Positions 15,769 to 23,951 of a DNA stretch of 64,000 nucleotides are shown here, one piece after another (within the stretch, counting starts at the first letter, position 1; every line of letters begins with the position of its first letter). This DNA comes from a virus, in IMG/VR virus record IMGVR_UViG_3300032224_001477, positions 1-64,000 of that record, one strand, 5' to 3'. A program made the translations under genes and the position numbers. The notes under the pieces were generated by a model that did not search any database, had not been told where the DNA came from, and saw nothing but the letters and a program-made list of their open reading frames with translations.

Positions 15769-17480
15769 GCATTACAACGCTCGGCCAGTGGCACTACCTA
15801 CGCGATCCGCGTGGAGAGATCTACATGGTGTCGATGGTGGGTGATGGGATTGAGCCGTATTGCGGTCCTGTGGACAAAGCTCCTTGGGACAAGATCGACG
15901 GCTGCCGGTGGATTGCGCACAACTACAGCTTTGACGGAGCCTGTGTTGAGGCTCTTGGTGACCGAATCAAGTCGAAGCCTGCGGATTTTTTCTGCACGGC
16001 CAACCTTGCGGCTTACATGGGCTCCCCAAGGGATTTGGAGGGTGCCTGTACCAACTTGCTTGGTAAGGAGATTTCGAAGGACCCGCGCAAAAAGATGAAG
16101 GGAAAGAAGTGGTCTGATATCGTCAATACTGAGTTTGCGGAGGAGATGACGCAATACGCTTTATCTGACTCCGTGAGTTGTTTAGAGCTCTACAAGAAAT
16201 ACGGATCAGAGATGCCTGAGATCGAGCGCAAGTTATCCAAGCATACGATTGAGATGGCGTGGAAAGGTTTTGCGATTGATCAGCCTTTGGTTAAAGAAGG
16301 CATCAAGAAGCTCGATAGGATTAAGTGGGAAGCCGAGCAGAAGCTTCCTTGGTTGGATCAAGGAGAAGGGGTTGTACTTTCTATAAAGGGTTTCAGGGCA
16401 GAGTGCATTAACCAGGGTATCCCGTGGCCGGATTCCCTCTCGGAAGATTCCGAAGAGTGTGCGGTGTGGGAAAAGAAGTACGGCGACAAGGTTCCCTTTG
16501 TGTCTGCCATGCGGGATTGGAGAAAATCCAATTCCTATTTGGTTAAGATGAAGGTGCTTGATTCTCGTGTGCGCCCAGATATGACGGCGTCTTACGGCAT
16601 GAAGTTCTTCGGGGCGCATACGGGTCGGTTTAGTGGAGATAGCCGGTTTAACGTCCAGAATCTGCCCAGAGAGCCGCATTTCGGAGTCGATATGCGGGGT
16701 TGTATTATCCCACGCCCGGGCAAGAAGTTCATTGTTTGCGATCTTTCCCAGATCGAGCCCAGGGTTCTGGCTTGGCTTTCAGGCAACACCCCTCTTCTGG
16801 AAGCAGTCCGTAACGGATATGGCATCTACGAAGCTTTTGCGATCTCGGCCAATCTCTGGAAGGGAGAAAAAGGAACACTTAAGAAGACCAATACAGCCAT
16901 GTACCAACTTGCCAAGGCAATGGTGTTGGGTCTTGGGTATGGCGCAGGAGCCAAGAAGTTCGCCTATATGGCCAATACAGCTTACGGATTGGAGATTGAT
17001 GAAGCAGAAGCGGCAAACATTGTAAGAACATACCGCTCCAAAAATCATCACGTCATCAATTTCTGGAAGAAGTTGGAAACGGCTTACAAACAATCCAAAG
17101 CAGACGGACAATACGAGATCGAGCTCCCCTCTTGGCGCTCCCTCAAATACCGTAACATTCGCACGCAAAACCTCGCTAGCGGATACGCGGGATACACAGC
17201 TCAGACCATCATGGGTGGTCCTCACGTTAATTTTTACGGTGGGAACTTATGTAATAACACCGTTCAGGCAACAGCCCGGGATGTCATGGCCGAATGCATC
17301 CTACGACTAGAAAAGGCTGGCCTACCCCTTGTCCTTCACGTTCACGACGAAGCCGTCGTGGAGGTCGACAAGGATGTGAAACCAAAAGATGTGGAAATGT
17401 TGATGTCGGTAACCCCGGACTGGTTACAGGGCTGCCCGGTCGCAGCCGAGGCCGTGGAAACCGAGAGATACGTTAAATAG
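15720..17480 (+). CDS. polA: Family A DNA polymerase with 3'-5' exonuclease, 586 residues
   Basis: Replicative polymerase of the T7/Pol I family. Exonuclease motifs: DFE at residues 7-9, HNYSFD at 67-72, YALSD at 145-149, so proofreading looks intact. Polymerase motif A DLSQIEPR from Asp340, motif B LAKAMVLGLGYG (Lys398, Tyr406), motif C HDE at 541-543. There is no 5' nuclease domain, as usual for phage enzymes. The residue matching E. coli Phe762 is Leu402; Leu at this site has been linked to temperate phages, which fits the integrase here. Followed by a 59-residue gene and the primase-helicase. Confidence 0.95.
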   Translation: MRNIAIDFESYYDNELSITTLGQWHYLRDPRGEIYMVSMVGDGIEPYCGPVDKAPWDKIDGCRWIAHNYSFDGACVEALGDRIKSKPADFFCTANLAAYMGSPRDLEGACTNLLGKEISKDPRKKMKGKKWSDIVNTEFAEEMTQYALSDSVSCLELYKKYGSEMPEIERKLSKHTIEMAWKGFAIDQPLVKEGIKKLDRIKWEAEQKLPWLDQGEGVVLSIKGFRAECINQGIPWPDSLSEDSEECAVWEKKYGDKVPFVSAMRDWRKSNSYLVKMKVLDSRVRPDMTASYGMKFFGAHTGRFSGDSRFNVQNLPREPHFGVDMRGCIIPRPGKKFIVCDLSQIEPRVLAWLSGNTPLLEAVRNGYGIYEAFAISANLWKGEKGTLKKTNTAMYQLAKAMVLGLGYGAGAKKFAYMANTAYGLEIDEAEAANIVRTYRSKNHHVINFWKKLETAYKQSKADGQYEIELPSWRSLKYRNIRTQNLASGYAGYTAQTIMGGPHVNFYGGNLCNNTVQATARDVMAECILRLEKAGLPLVLHVHDEAVVEVDKDVKPKDVEMLMSVTPDWLQGCPVAAEAVETERYVK

Positions 17481-17490
17481 GAGCAATAAA

Positions 17491-17670
17491 ATGGATAACG
17501 CGAGGTACATAGTGTTGAGAGACGGTTCAAGAGTGTCCGATCGGACACACCGGACGAAACTGGACGCACAAGTCGAGGCTGATTACTGGCACGATATCGT
17601 CAGGAAGTGGCCCGATGGATCTGTGATCCGCATCGAAACAATCTATTTCAAGAACCGCGAACAGGAGTAA
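17491..17670 (+). CDS. Hypothetical protein, 59 residues
   Basis: ATG with TAGGAG at the right distance, 10 bases after the polymerase. Product MDNARYIVLRDGSRVSDRTH onward is basic at first, then has an amphipathic helix and beta strand. It resembles small phage proteins that carry one beta-alpha-beta unit. Unknown function, inside the replication operon. Confidence 0.65.
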   Translation: MDNARYIVLRDGSRVSDRTHRTKLDAQVEADYWHDIVRKWPDGSVIRIETIYFKNREQE

Positions 17671-17674
17671 AGCC

Positions 17675-19792
17675 ATGAGTCTTTACGCCCTGAAGAACCT
17701 GGCTTCCCTGGAGGTCACTCCAGTCGACGCTTGGCTTCATACAACGCCACACCCCAGCATGACCAAGGAGGAATTCTCTTCCTGGTCCACCAACCCCTCG
17801 ACGGATTGGCTGTTCATATCCGGCTTTGAGGGTCGTGCGCCCAACCTGCGTGTCTCCCGTGAGAACCAGGCGGTCAAGATGCATGGCCTCGTAGCCGACT
17901 ACGACGCTCAAATTACGGCCGAGGAAATGCTCGAGGGTCTAACCCGTCGCTCAAAAGCCGGCATGAAGCCCGCCTACGCCCACCGCACCATCAGTGGTGG
18001 AGTGCGAGTCATCTGGTTGTTTGAGAAACCCGTAGCCATCGCACCTGGGATATTTGATCCCTTCATCACTCGTCTGATGAAGGAACTCAACGTCCGTAAG
18101 CTGTTTCCTGGGCTGGATGACAACATCCGTAAGCCAGAACAGTACTATGCCTGGAATCCTCCAGCCACCGAAGTCAGCGATAACCGCGTTAAGTTTGATA
18201 CCCTCTGTGCCCTTCTAGCTTCAGCCTTTGACTCCTCTCACCGCTACCGGGGTGAAGGAGATACCGAGATTCCCATTGAGAAGATCAAGGAACGGGTGGA
18301 GAGCCTGTTTCCCGGTCGACTCCGTGGAACGCTAGATATTAACGGTCGTTGTAACGCTTTTTGGTCTCCGGATTCAACCAACCCGTCGGCTTGTATCGTT
18401 ACGGCAACCGGGATGGTTTCATTCTCGCAGGATCGGGCGTTTTATCCGTGGGCAGATATCTTGGGTGCGGATTGGGTCGATGAATTTAACAACACGCGTC
18501 TGGGCGGACCTCTGGGTTCGTACTGGTACGACGGAAGTAAGTATTGGCGCAGGGACATGGAAGGCAGCTGGAGAGACGCACCTTCGGAGACAGCTCGCAA
18601 GGACATTGCAGGCTTGTTTGGTTTAAGTCTCACCAGCGATGCCCGCGGAGATATGTCGGAGACCGACGAAGCTATGCTTCGCATCCGGGAAAACCGTCGT
18701 GTCGATGCCACCGGCCCCGTGCTTTACAGCCATGAGGAAATCGTGCGATTTGGCAGCCGATGCATCCTCAACACCTCCAGGGTAAAGGTGATGCCGCCAA
18801 GCAACACTCCTGGAGAGTGGGGCGAGCACTTCCCTTGGACAGCGAGTCTGTTGGACGAGTTCTTTGATCCGTCTGACAGTCTCCAGTACTTCCTGGCCTG
18901 GCTGAAACGGTTCTATACCACAGCCAGCGCCGGGGCCCCCGCCCAGGGTCAGGCCGTGTTTATCGCCGGTCCGGTCGAGCAAGGGAAAACCCTCATTGGT
19001 ACCAAGATTGTCGCCGCTCTTATGGGCGGAGGTTGCGATGCCTCCTCTCACATCAGTGGTGGGGATCAGTTCAATAACGAGCTCTTTGAAGTCGGCGTGC
19101 TCAACATTGACGATACCGTCGCTTCGACCAGCTACGAGAAACACCTTCTCTTCACCAACTCGATCAAGAAGTTTGTCGCCAACACTCAGCACCGCCACCG
19201 TGCGATGCGGGAGAACCCAACGACGATCAACTGGATCGGGCGGATCATCTTCACGTTGAACGATGACCCCGAATCGATGCGGGCGATCCCCTACACCGAC
19301 ACCTCAATCCTGGACAAGATCATGCTCTTCAAAGCGAGGCACCGGAAGTTCCCCTTCCCTCCCCGCCAGGAGATCGATCGGATCTTGGCCAGAGAGTTGC
19401 CCAACTTTGCCCGCTGGCTCCTGGACTGGACGCCGGCGTCGCATCTGGAAGGTACCAACCGGTTCGGCGTAACGAATTATCACCACCCCGACATTTTGGA
19501 AGATACGAGAACCACCCACCCTAACCACGCTTTCTCCGAGCTCCTCGATAAGTACCTCATCAATTACAAAATCGCGGCGAACGGGAAAAACCCAAAACAG
19601 TGGGTTGGTTCAGCGACCGACCTACTCAACAACATGCTTAATGATGCCGAACTCGAAAAGCTCGCGCGTCATTACGTTTCAAGTCCGGACCGCATGGGTC
19701 AGAGATTGGCCAAAATTATGGCTATCCGACCTGAGCAGGTTATCCGGCGCAAATCAGGAGGAAAAATCACATGGGAAATCAATCTGGAATAA
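17675..19792 (+). CDS. Primase-helicase (AEP-type primase fused to a D5/SF3-like helicase), 705 residues
   Basis: The N-terminal half has the acidic pair Asp75 and Asp77 (GLVADYDAQI) and a downstream SGGVRVIWLF strand, the pattern of archaeo-eukaryotic-type phage primases. The C-terminal half is an ATPase with Walker A GPVEQGKT at 432-439, Walker B VLNIDD at 475-480, and a TLNDDPESMRAIP stretch that fits motif C/sensor Asn of SF3/D5 helicases. It would lay primers and unwind DNA ahead of the family A polymerase. A ribosome site (AGGAG) precedes ATG 17675. Confidence 0.75.
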   Translation: MSLYALKNLASLEVTPVDAWLHTTPHPSMTKEEFSSWSTNPSTDWLFISGFEGRAPNLRVSRENQAVKMHGLVADYDAQITAEEMLEGLTRRSKAGMKPAYAHRTISGGVRVIWLFEKPVAIAPGIFDPFITRLMKELNVRKLFPGLDDNIRKPEQYYAWNPPATEVSDNRVKFDTLCALLASAFDSSHRYRGEGDTEIPIEKIKERVESLFPGRLRGTLDINGRCNAFWSPDSTNPSACIVTATGMVSFSQDRAFYPWADILGADWVDEFNNTRLGGPLGSYWYDGSKYWRRDMEGSWRDAPSETARKDIAGLFGLSLTSDARGDMSETDEAMLRIRENRRVDATGPVLYSHEEIVRFGSRCILNTSRVKVMPPSNTPGEWGEHFPWTASLLDEFFDPSDSLQYFLAWLKRFYTTASAGAPAQGQAVFIAGPVEQGKTLIGTKIVAALMGGGCDASSHISGGDQFNNELFEVGVLNIDDTVASTSYEKHLLFTNSIKKFVANTQHRHRAMRENPTTINWIGRIIFTLNDDPESMRAIPYTDTSILDKIMLFKARHRKFPFPPRQEIDRILARELPNFARWLLDWTPASHLEGTNRFGVTNYHHPDILEDTRTTHPNHAFSELLDKYLINYKIAANGKNPKQWVGSATDLLNNMLNDAELEKLARHYVSSPDRMGQRLAKIMAIRPEQVIRRKSGGKITWEINLE

Positions 19793-20427
19793 TCGAGCCA
19801 CAGAGATCGGTGGCACCACTATTCAGCACCCCGCTGTTCATCTCGCAGCTGGGACAACCCGATAGCCAATCTATCGCAGTCGTTAAACAGACGGATATGC
19901 GTCGCGTTAAAGCCGACAACGGCTGGAGTTCCATCGACACCAGGATCCTGGACGTCCCGGACATGCAGTATCTGAAGGCGTCCATTCTCCGGGAGATTGG
20001 CACGTATGCGTTCGAAGCTCTCGGCCTAAAGAGAAAGTATCAGTTCCAAATCACCAACTCTTGGGTCATGAAGCATCAGAAGGGTGACTTTGCCCACAGT
20101 CACGCGCACGCAAATTCGTTGATCTCGGGTGTCTACTATGTAGATACGTACGATAACAGCGGACCAATCTGGTTCTCCAAGAACTACAAAGACTTTAACC
20201 TGTTCCCGGCTTATTTGGACTGGGAGTTTGAGCGTAGAGATATCCTGAACGCCTACAGGTGGCCTGTGCTGCCTAAGAATGGGATGTTGGTCTTGTTCCC
20301 CTCTCACTTAGAACATTCTGTTGATCCTAGCGAAGCAGATGCCGACCGGTACTGCATTGCGTTCAACGTGTTTGTGAAAGGTAAGTTCGGCTCAGAAGAA
20401 AGTTTTAGTGCCCTGGAGATTCTATGA
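19771..20427 (+). CDS. Putative 2OG-Fe(II) oxygenase (TIGR02466-like), 218 residues
   Basis: The pattern FAHSHAHANSLISGVYYVD, a SGPIWF strand, then LVLFPSHLEHSVDPSEADADR and CIAFNVF matches the 2-oxoglutarate and iron dependent family often found in aquatic phages. The HxH-type ligands, a distal His and the Arg that holds 2-oxoglutarate are all present. The substrate is unknown; protein, nucleic acid or small-molecule hydroxylation are all possible. It overlaps the primase end by 22 bases and has a strong ribosome site (AGGAGG), so it is translated with the replication genes. Confidence 0.75.
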   Translation: MGNQSGIIEPQRSVAPLFSTPLFISQLGQPDSQSIAVVKQTDMRRVKADNGWSSIDTRILDVPDMQYLKASILREIGTYAFEALGLKRKYQFQITNSWVMKHQKGDFAHSHAHANSLISGVYYVDTYDNSGPIWFSKNYKDFNLFPAYLDWEFERRDILNAYRWPVLPKNGMLVLFPSHLEHSVDPSEADADRYCIAFNVFVKGKFGSEESFSALEIL

Positions 20428-20552
20428 ACGGCTGGGTTATTTGCCTAGTTGTCGTCGTCTTAATGGTGGTCGTACCAGTGTTTGTCGCTTTTGGATTGTG
20501 GTTTAAGGACCGCAAAGACGAAGAGCAGAAAGGGTATTGGGACTCAGAATGA
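20424..20552 (+). CDS. Single-pass membrane protein, 42 residues
   Basis: One hydrophobic segment (ICLVVVVLMVVVPVFVAFGL) followed by a charged tail (KDRKDEEQKG). ATGA overlap with the oxygenase gene. It could be a holin-like or other inner-membrane peptide; no lysin gene is next to it. Confidence 0.6.
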   Translation: MNGWVICLVVVVLMVVVPVFVAFGLWFKDRKDEEQKGYWDSE

Positions 20553-20719
20553 AGAAGAAAAAACGAATCCGAAACATCACGGTTCGGAAACCGTGGTACG
20601 TCGAAAACAGGTTTGGCATGTGGAAAACCTCCCCCTTTGGGGTTAGCGAGAGAACTTGGAAGAAACCTCCAGGCTTTTTCGCCCGCCTATTGAGGTGGTT
20701 TTTGGAGAAGTTAAACTGA
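20549..20719 (+). CDS. Basic small protein, 56 residues
   Basis: Starts in an ATGA overlap (MKKKKRIRNITVRKPWYVEN) and ends in an aromatic/basic helix (FFARLLRWFLEKLN). High charge suggests nucleic-acid or membrane-surface binding. Unknown function. Confidence 0.5.
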   Translation: MKKKKRIRNITVRKPWYVENRFGMWKTSPFGVSERTWKKPPGFFARLLRWFLEKLN

Positions 20720-20723
20720 TTCA

Positions 20724-20963
20724 ATGACGCTGGATCAGATCAAAGGTTTCTCCAATTCCGTATCCACTTGGATCATTAACGGAATGAAGACAGCTACGGA
20801 TGAACAGCGTGCAGAGAGATATGCCATTTGCCAGGCGTGTCCAAACTTTGACCAACGAGTATTTGGAGGTCACGGAGTTTGCAAGATTTGTGGGTGCAAT
20901 ATGCGTACCAAAACGGTGTTCCCCCACGAAAAATGTCCCATTGATAAATGGGGAAAGGTTTAA
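20724..20963 (+). CDS. Zinc-ribbon-like protein, 79 residues
   Basis: Cys pairs at residues 36 and 39, then Cys53, Cys56, Cys58 and Cys71 form a CxxC...CxxCxC...C cluster; the N-terminal 20 residues form a helix. I recognise this layout (ICQACPNF, CKICGCNM) from small phage proteins of the DUF6171 type. Likely zinc binding; role unknown. Confidence 0.6.
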   Translation: MTLDQIKGFSNSVSTWIINGMKTATDEQRAERYAICQACPNFDQRVFGGHGVCKICGCNMRTKTVFPHEKCPIDKWGKV

Positions 20964-20965
20964 CC

Positions 20966-21199
20966 ATGCCACTAGGTAAAAGAGACTACGCCAAGGAATA
21001 CCGGGAATATCACGGTAAGCCTGCTCAAATTAAACGTCGTGCTGGCCGTAACGCTGCCCGAAGATCGATGACCAAACGTCGTGGATTGGCTGCTATGCGT
21101 GGGAAAGACGTCAACCACAAGGACGGAAATACCCTGAATAATGCGGCGTCGAACCTGAATCTTGAGTCCAAGAGCGTGAATCGCGGACGGAAGTATTGA
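20966..21199 (+). CDS. HNH-like basic protein, 77 residues
   Basis: A Lys/Arg-rich N-terminus (KRDYAKEYREYHGKPAQIKR) followed by VNHKDGNTLNNAASNLNLES, which is the His-Asp-Gly-Asn and NN/NL pattern of HNH nucleases. It is much shorter than typical HNH enzymes but matches a widespread short phage family. It may nick DNA or be a packaging-associated helper. The start at 20966 is chosen over an in-frame ATG at 20948 that lies inside the previous gene. Confidence 0.65.
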   Translation: MPLGKRDYAKEYREYHGKPAQIKRRAGRNAARRSMTKRRGLAAMRGKDVNHKDGNTLNNAASNLNLESKSVNRGRKY

Positions 21200-21223
21200 C
21201 TAATTCCAGACAGTATTTAATAT
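21196..21223 (+). promoter_or_regulatory. Leaderless-type promoter signal
   Basis: TTGACT (21196-21201, overlapping the previous stop), spacer of 16 with GACAGTA at the same offset as in other copies, then TAATAT (21218-21223), 8 bases before ATG 21232. No ribosome site. One of the best matches of the family. Confidence 0.65.
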
Positions 21224-21231
21224 AAAACCTT

Positions 21232-21555
21232 ATGGCATACGAACCCTCCAGCAGCGATAACGAGAATTATTCTTTACGGAAAATCAATCAGTTGGCTTCG
21301 GATTCTGAAAAAGATTCGAGCCTTGCCCTTGGCCAATACGGTGCTGTTTACAAGACTGCTGCCGGCGCTTTGTCCGGTGGACCTTGGGGAGCTATTCAGG
21401 CGACGGCCACGGCGGTCGTCAGCGTAACCTCGAGCAACTGGACTAATAGTGACGGGACGTCGGCTGTTGATATCGCAGCTGGATCAACGATCTTTGGTAA
21501 CTTTACCGCAATCACGCTCACCAGCGGCAAAATCATCGCTTACAAAAGCGCCTAA
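21232..21555 (+). CDS. Probable small virion protein, 107 residues
   Basis: The first 30 residues are polar and charged; the rest is Ala/Thr/Ser/Gly-rich beta sequence (VVSVTSSNWTNSDGTSAVDI) ending in FTAITLTSGKIIAYKSA. This is typical of head decoration or tail spike-associated proteins. It starts the only virion-like block on the plus strand and has its own promoter. Function inferred from composition only. Confidence 0.5.
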   Translation: MAYEPSSSDNENYSLRKINQLASDSEKDSSLALGQYGAVYKTAAGALSGGPWGAIQATATAVVSVTSSNWTNSDGTSAVDIAAGSTIFGNFTAITLTSGKIIAYKSA

Positions 21556-21561
21556 ACGGCC

Positions 21562-22629
21562 ATGCCGAAACTCGGCTTAGGCTTATCGTTGCCGCACCAA
21601 AGTAGTTCGACGTTGGGACGACCGATATTTCCAATCGATGCTGATTTTTCTACCTACGCTCTTGGGACGTTGAACGGACAGAATTCTTGGGATTTAATAG
21701 GTCTTACAAATACAACGAACCCAATTCAAGTAGTTCAAGCCTCAGTTTCAGCGGGGGGTCCTATCCCACAGTCCATAAGAATAACTGGAGTTGCCTCTTC
21801 TGCTGCTTCGTACATCGACATACCAAGCAATTTGCGTTTTGATCCGACAACAGTTACTGAGTCAACGACTTTTTACTACGTGCTAGACAACTTTAGAATT
21901 AGAGAAGCCATGAACTCATCAAGCTCTCAGGGGCAAGGTGTTTTTGCTATAACTACAAATCTTCAGGGGGTTAGCCCACAGGCTGCTCGGCTGTACGTGC
22001 GTAGATTTGGCGGCATTACTTCCAACACAACAACTTTTGATTTGGGGATTGTTACTAGCGGAACAGTGCTCCCAACTTACGGAACCACCGCGCTTACTGT
22101 GGGGATTTCTTATAAAATTGTTGTGGCTTATACAGCTAATCCGGGTTCGGCAAATGACGTTGTAAGAGTTTATGTAAACCCAATTGGAACAGACGTTACT
22201 ACGTGGAGTCATGAGACAGCTCAAATATCAACAGCTGACCCAACTGCCTCTTTCAAATCGTTTCAGATTGTGCCGGGGTATATCAGTAACAACACCAAAC
22301 TCGATATGAATGTCGGACGTATTTTAGCGGGTTTATCCAATGTGTTGGATGTAACACCTATTGCTGGTGAAACCTGCTCCAACAATGTGGCAAAAGTTGT
22401 TATGTATGGTACCGCTCCGTTTGAACAACGAACTCTTTCTCCAATTGAGTACGCTCCGTACGGAAAAGAGACGTATCAGTATGGGGATGAGGTTGTGCGG
22501 TTTGATGGCTCGGCATGGATATACTCTAACGCAACTTACGGGGAACTTGTTAGGGTATACAGCTATGTGGATTGGCCTTGGCTTGTACCGTGGACGACTC
22601 CTTACTCTGCAGCAAGAATATGCCCTTAA
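21562..22629 (+). CDS. Adhesin/fibre-like protein, 355 residues
   Basis: Residues 25-260 are a beta-rich domain resembling concanavalin-like lectin folds of phage and cell-surface adhesins: Ser/Thr-rich strands, few charges, and GQNSWDLIG near the start. The last 90 residues (RTLSPIEYAPYGKETYQYGD) look like a separate small beta domain. No catalytic motif. It may be a receptor-binding or decoration protein, lying on the opposite strand from the main fibres. Confidence 0.5.
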   Translation: MPKLGLGLSLPHQSSSTLGRPIFPIDADFSTYALGTLNGQNSWDLIGLTNTTNPIQVVQASVSAGGPIPQSIRITGVASSAASYIDIPSNLRFDPTTVTESTTFYYVLDNFRIREAMNSSSSQGQGVFAITTNLQGVSPQAARLYVRRFGGITSNTTTFDLGIVTSGTVLPTYGTTALTVGISYKIVVAYTANPGSANDVVRVYVNPIGTDVTTWSHETAQISTADPTASFKSFQIVPGYISNNTKLDMNVGRILAGLSNVLDVTPIAGETCSNNVAKVVMYGTAPFEQRTLSPIEYAPYGKETYQYGDEVVRFDGSAWIYSNATYGELVRVYSYVDWPWLVPWTTPYSAARICP

Positions 22630-22639
22630 CCAGTTAATA

Positions 22640-22667
22640 TTGACTGTAAAAAGACAGTAACTAGCAT
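22640..22667 (+). promoter_or_regulatory. Leaderless-type promoter signal
   Basis: TTGACT (22640-22645), 16-base spacer with GACAGTA at the shared offset, TAGCAT (22662-22667), then 6 bases to ATG 22674; if transcription starts 7 bases after the -10, the A of the ATG is the first base of the RNA. Confidence 0.65.
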
Positions 22668-22673
22668 CCATAT

Positions 22674-23147
22674 ATGGCTAAGAATAAAATCCCAGGATTG
22701 CTGATTGAAGGTCTTGGGGTGGCTAAAACAGAGCCCATGCACGACGAAGCCACGGAAGGACCGGAGATCCTGGAGTCTTTTGCATCCTCCCCTGCCCCAG
22801 GAGAGTTCTTCTCTACCCTCCTGCACTCGGCCACCATCGCCCATCAGATTCATTTTAAGACTCGTTCTTTTGCCGTCCATAAAGCCTTGGGCAAGTTCTA
22901 CGAAGAGGTTGTGGAGCTGACCGATGGGCTCGTAGAGTCTTGGCAGGGCAAGTATGGGTTGGTTAAGAACTTCCCTTTCAAATATGACCTGGAGACCGAG
23001 GATCCTGAGTCATTCCTGGCAGACCTTGATTACTACGTTAAAACGCATCGTGAGCTAGTTTCAGACGATTCTGAGATCCAGAACGACATTGATACGATCC
23101 AGACCCTGATTAACTCCACCACCTACAAGATCCGCTTCCTCAAATAA
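22674..23147 (+). CDS. Ferritin/Dps-like four-helix protein (DUF5856-type), 157 residues
   Basis: Long helices with FFSTLLHSATIAHQIHFKTR, KALGKFYEEVVELTDGLVES and a final helix from roughly residue 125 resemble the Dps-like DUF5856 proteins of aquatic phages: helical, with a conserved His/Glu pattern. Whether it binds iron is unknown. Leaderless-type promoter upstream; followed within 4 bases by the next gene. Confidence 0.6.
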   Translation: MAKNKIPGLLIEGLGVAKTEPMHDEATEGPEILESFASSPAPGEFFSTLLHSATIAHQIHFKTRSFAVHKALGKFYEEVVELTDGLVESWQGKYGLVKNFPFKYDLETEDPESFLADLDYYVKTHRELVSDDSEIQNDIDTIQTLINSTTYKIRFLK

Positions 23148-23151
23148 GCTT

Positions 23152-23412
23152 ATGCCGCTGGGCAAAAAAGCTTCCATGCCCTGTAACGTGCCGCGGGCAA
23201 GCACACGGCCAGGTAAGAAGAAAATGGTCAAAGCATGTGCGAACGGCAAAGAGCGTCTGGTTCATTTTGGGGATAGCTCCATGAAAGACTTTACGCAGCA
23301 CCACAGTGCTAAGCGTCGTAAAAGCTATTGTGCCCGGTCCGGTGGAATCAAGGGTGGGGATGGGAAGCTTTCGGCAAACTACTGGTCCCGCAAGGTCCTT
23401 TGGAGTTGCTAA
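23152..23412 (+). CDS. Small basic phage protein of a widespread type, 86 residues
   Basis: Contains KACANGKERLVHFGDSSMKD, SAKRRKSYCARSGG and a final YWSRKVLWSC. This basic pattern with HFGDSSM, RRKSYCAR and YWSRK is common in small proteins of aquatic phages, often near structural genes. Possibly nucleic-acid binding. Function unproven. Confidence 0.6.
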   Translation: MPLGKKASMPCNVPRASTRPGKKKMVKACANGKERLVHFGDSSMKDFTQHHSAKRRKSYCARSGGIKGGDGKLSANYWSRKVLWSC

Positions 23413-23419
23413 GGTAATA

Positions 23420-23435
23420 TATCCCTTTTGGGATA
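23420..23435 (+). terminator. Hairpin after the plus-strand operon
   Basis: TATCCC and GGGATA flank a TTTT loop 7 bases after the stop at 23412, followed by a T-rich stretch. It probably ends the replication/virion-like operon. Confidence 0.4.
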
Positions 23436-23467
23436 GATATCTCTTTAGGGCTATATTTTTCTAATTC

Positions 23468-23745
23468 AGGGTAACCTAAGTTACCCCAAAATAGAGGTTA
23501 CCAGAGCAAGTTGCCCCAAAATAACAGCTGTACTTCAATCAGTTACGGCAAAAAGGGTAACTGGGTAACTTGTTTTTCGACTTTGGGGTTCCCAAGCCCG
23601 GCACACGCAGCGCAAATATTTCACGCCAGATTATATAGATTAATATATTATAGTTACCCTAGTTACCCTAGTTACCCTAAATATTATAACGACAAATACT
23701 TAAAATGGGTAACTTTGAAATTTCTGGGGTAACTTAGGTTACCCT
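23468..23745. repeat. Iteron-like cluster of GTTACCC repeats, candidate replication or partition site
   Basis: Two 19-bp perfect inverted copies bound the region: GGGTAACCTAAGTTACCCC at 23469-23487 and its complement at 23726-23744. Each copy is itself a hairpin with a 4-base loop. Between them are two GGGTAACt units (23555-23569), three tandem 9-bp AGTTACCCT units (23653-23677), GGGTAAC at 23707, and weaker variants. An AT-rich stretch (23630-23652) lies beside the tandem units. The block sits between convergent genes. Iterons plus AT-rich DNA suggest an origin; a centromere-like or operator array is possible too. Confidence 0.6.
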
Positions 23746-23845
23746 AAAACCTCTTGATTCCGTCATGGGTAGTCCTCTTGGCTAAGACCCAGATAACAGC
23801 CACCGCTGCCAGAAAAATAAGCTTACCTAAGATTTGCCGTATCAT
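23744..23845 (-). CDS. Single-pass membrane peptide, 33 residues
   Basis: MIRQILGKLIFLAAVAVIWV is a hydrophobic segment followed by a basic tail. It overlaps the preceding minus-strand gene by 23 bases and has an AGGCAGGG upstream. The stop abuts the iteron cluster. Holin-like or inner-membrane anchor; unproven. Confidence 0.5.
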   Translation of the reverse strand: MIRQILGKLIFLAAVAVIWVLAKRTTHDGIKRF

Positions 23846-23951
23846 TGACCCTGCCTTGGTAAAGAGCCCACTTTGCTATCTTGGCAATCAGCCTTTTGCT
23901 GTTCACCGGCCTTTGCGTAACCGCGACCCTTGGTCTACGGGTTTTAGCCAC
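23823..23951 (-). CDS. Basic protein, 42 residues
   Basis: A GTG start overlaps the stop of the 108-residue gene by 8 bases. The product (AKTRRPRVAVTQRPVNSKRL) is strongly basic, suggesting nucleic-acid or membrane-lipid contact. Middle gene of a three-gene minus-strand mini-operon. Confidence 0.45.
   Translation of the reverse strand: MAKTRRPRVAVTQRPVNSKRLIAKIAKWALYQGRVNDTANLR

Noticed and set aside
18623-19198. 191-codon minus-strand frame inside the primase-helicase
   Set aside because: Antisense shadow; the plus-strand frame carries Walker A and B motifs across the same span.
23468-23745. Short repeats considered as a CRISPR array
   Set aside because: Units are 7-9 bp, partly inverted and irregularly spaced without 30-40 bp spacers; iteron-like, not CRISPR.
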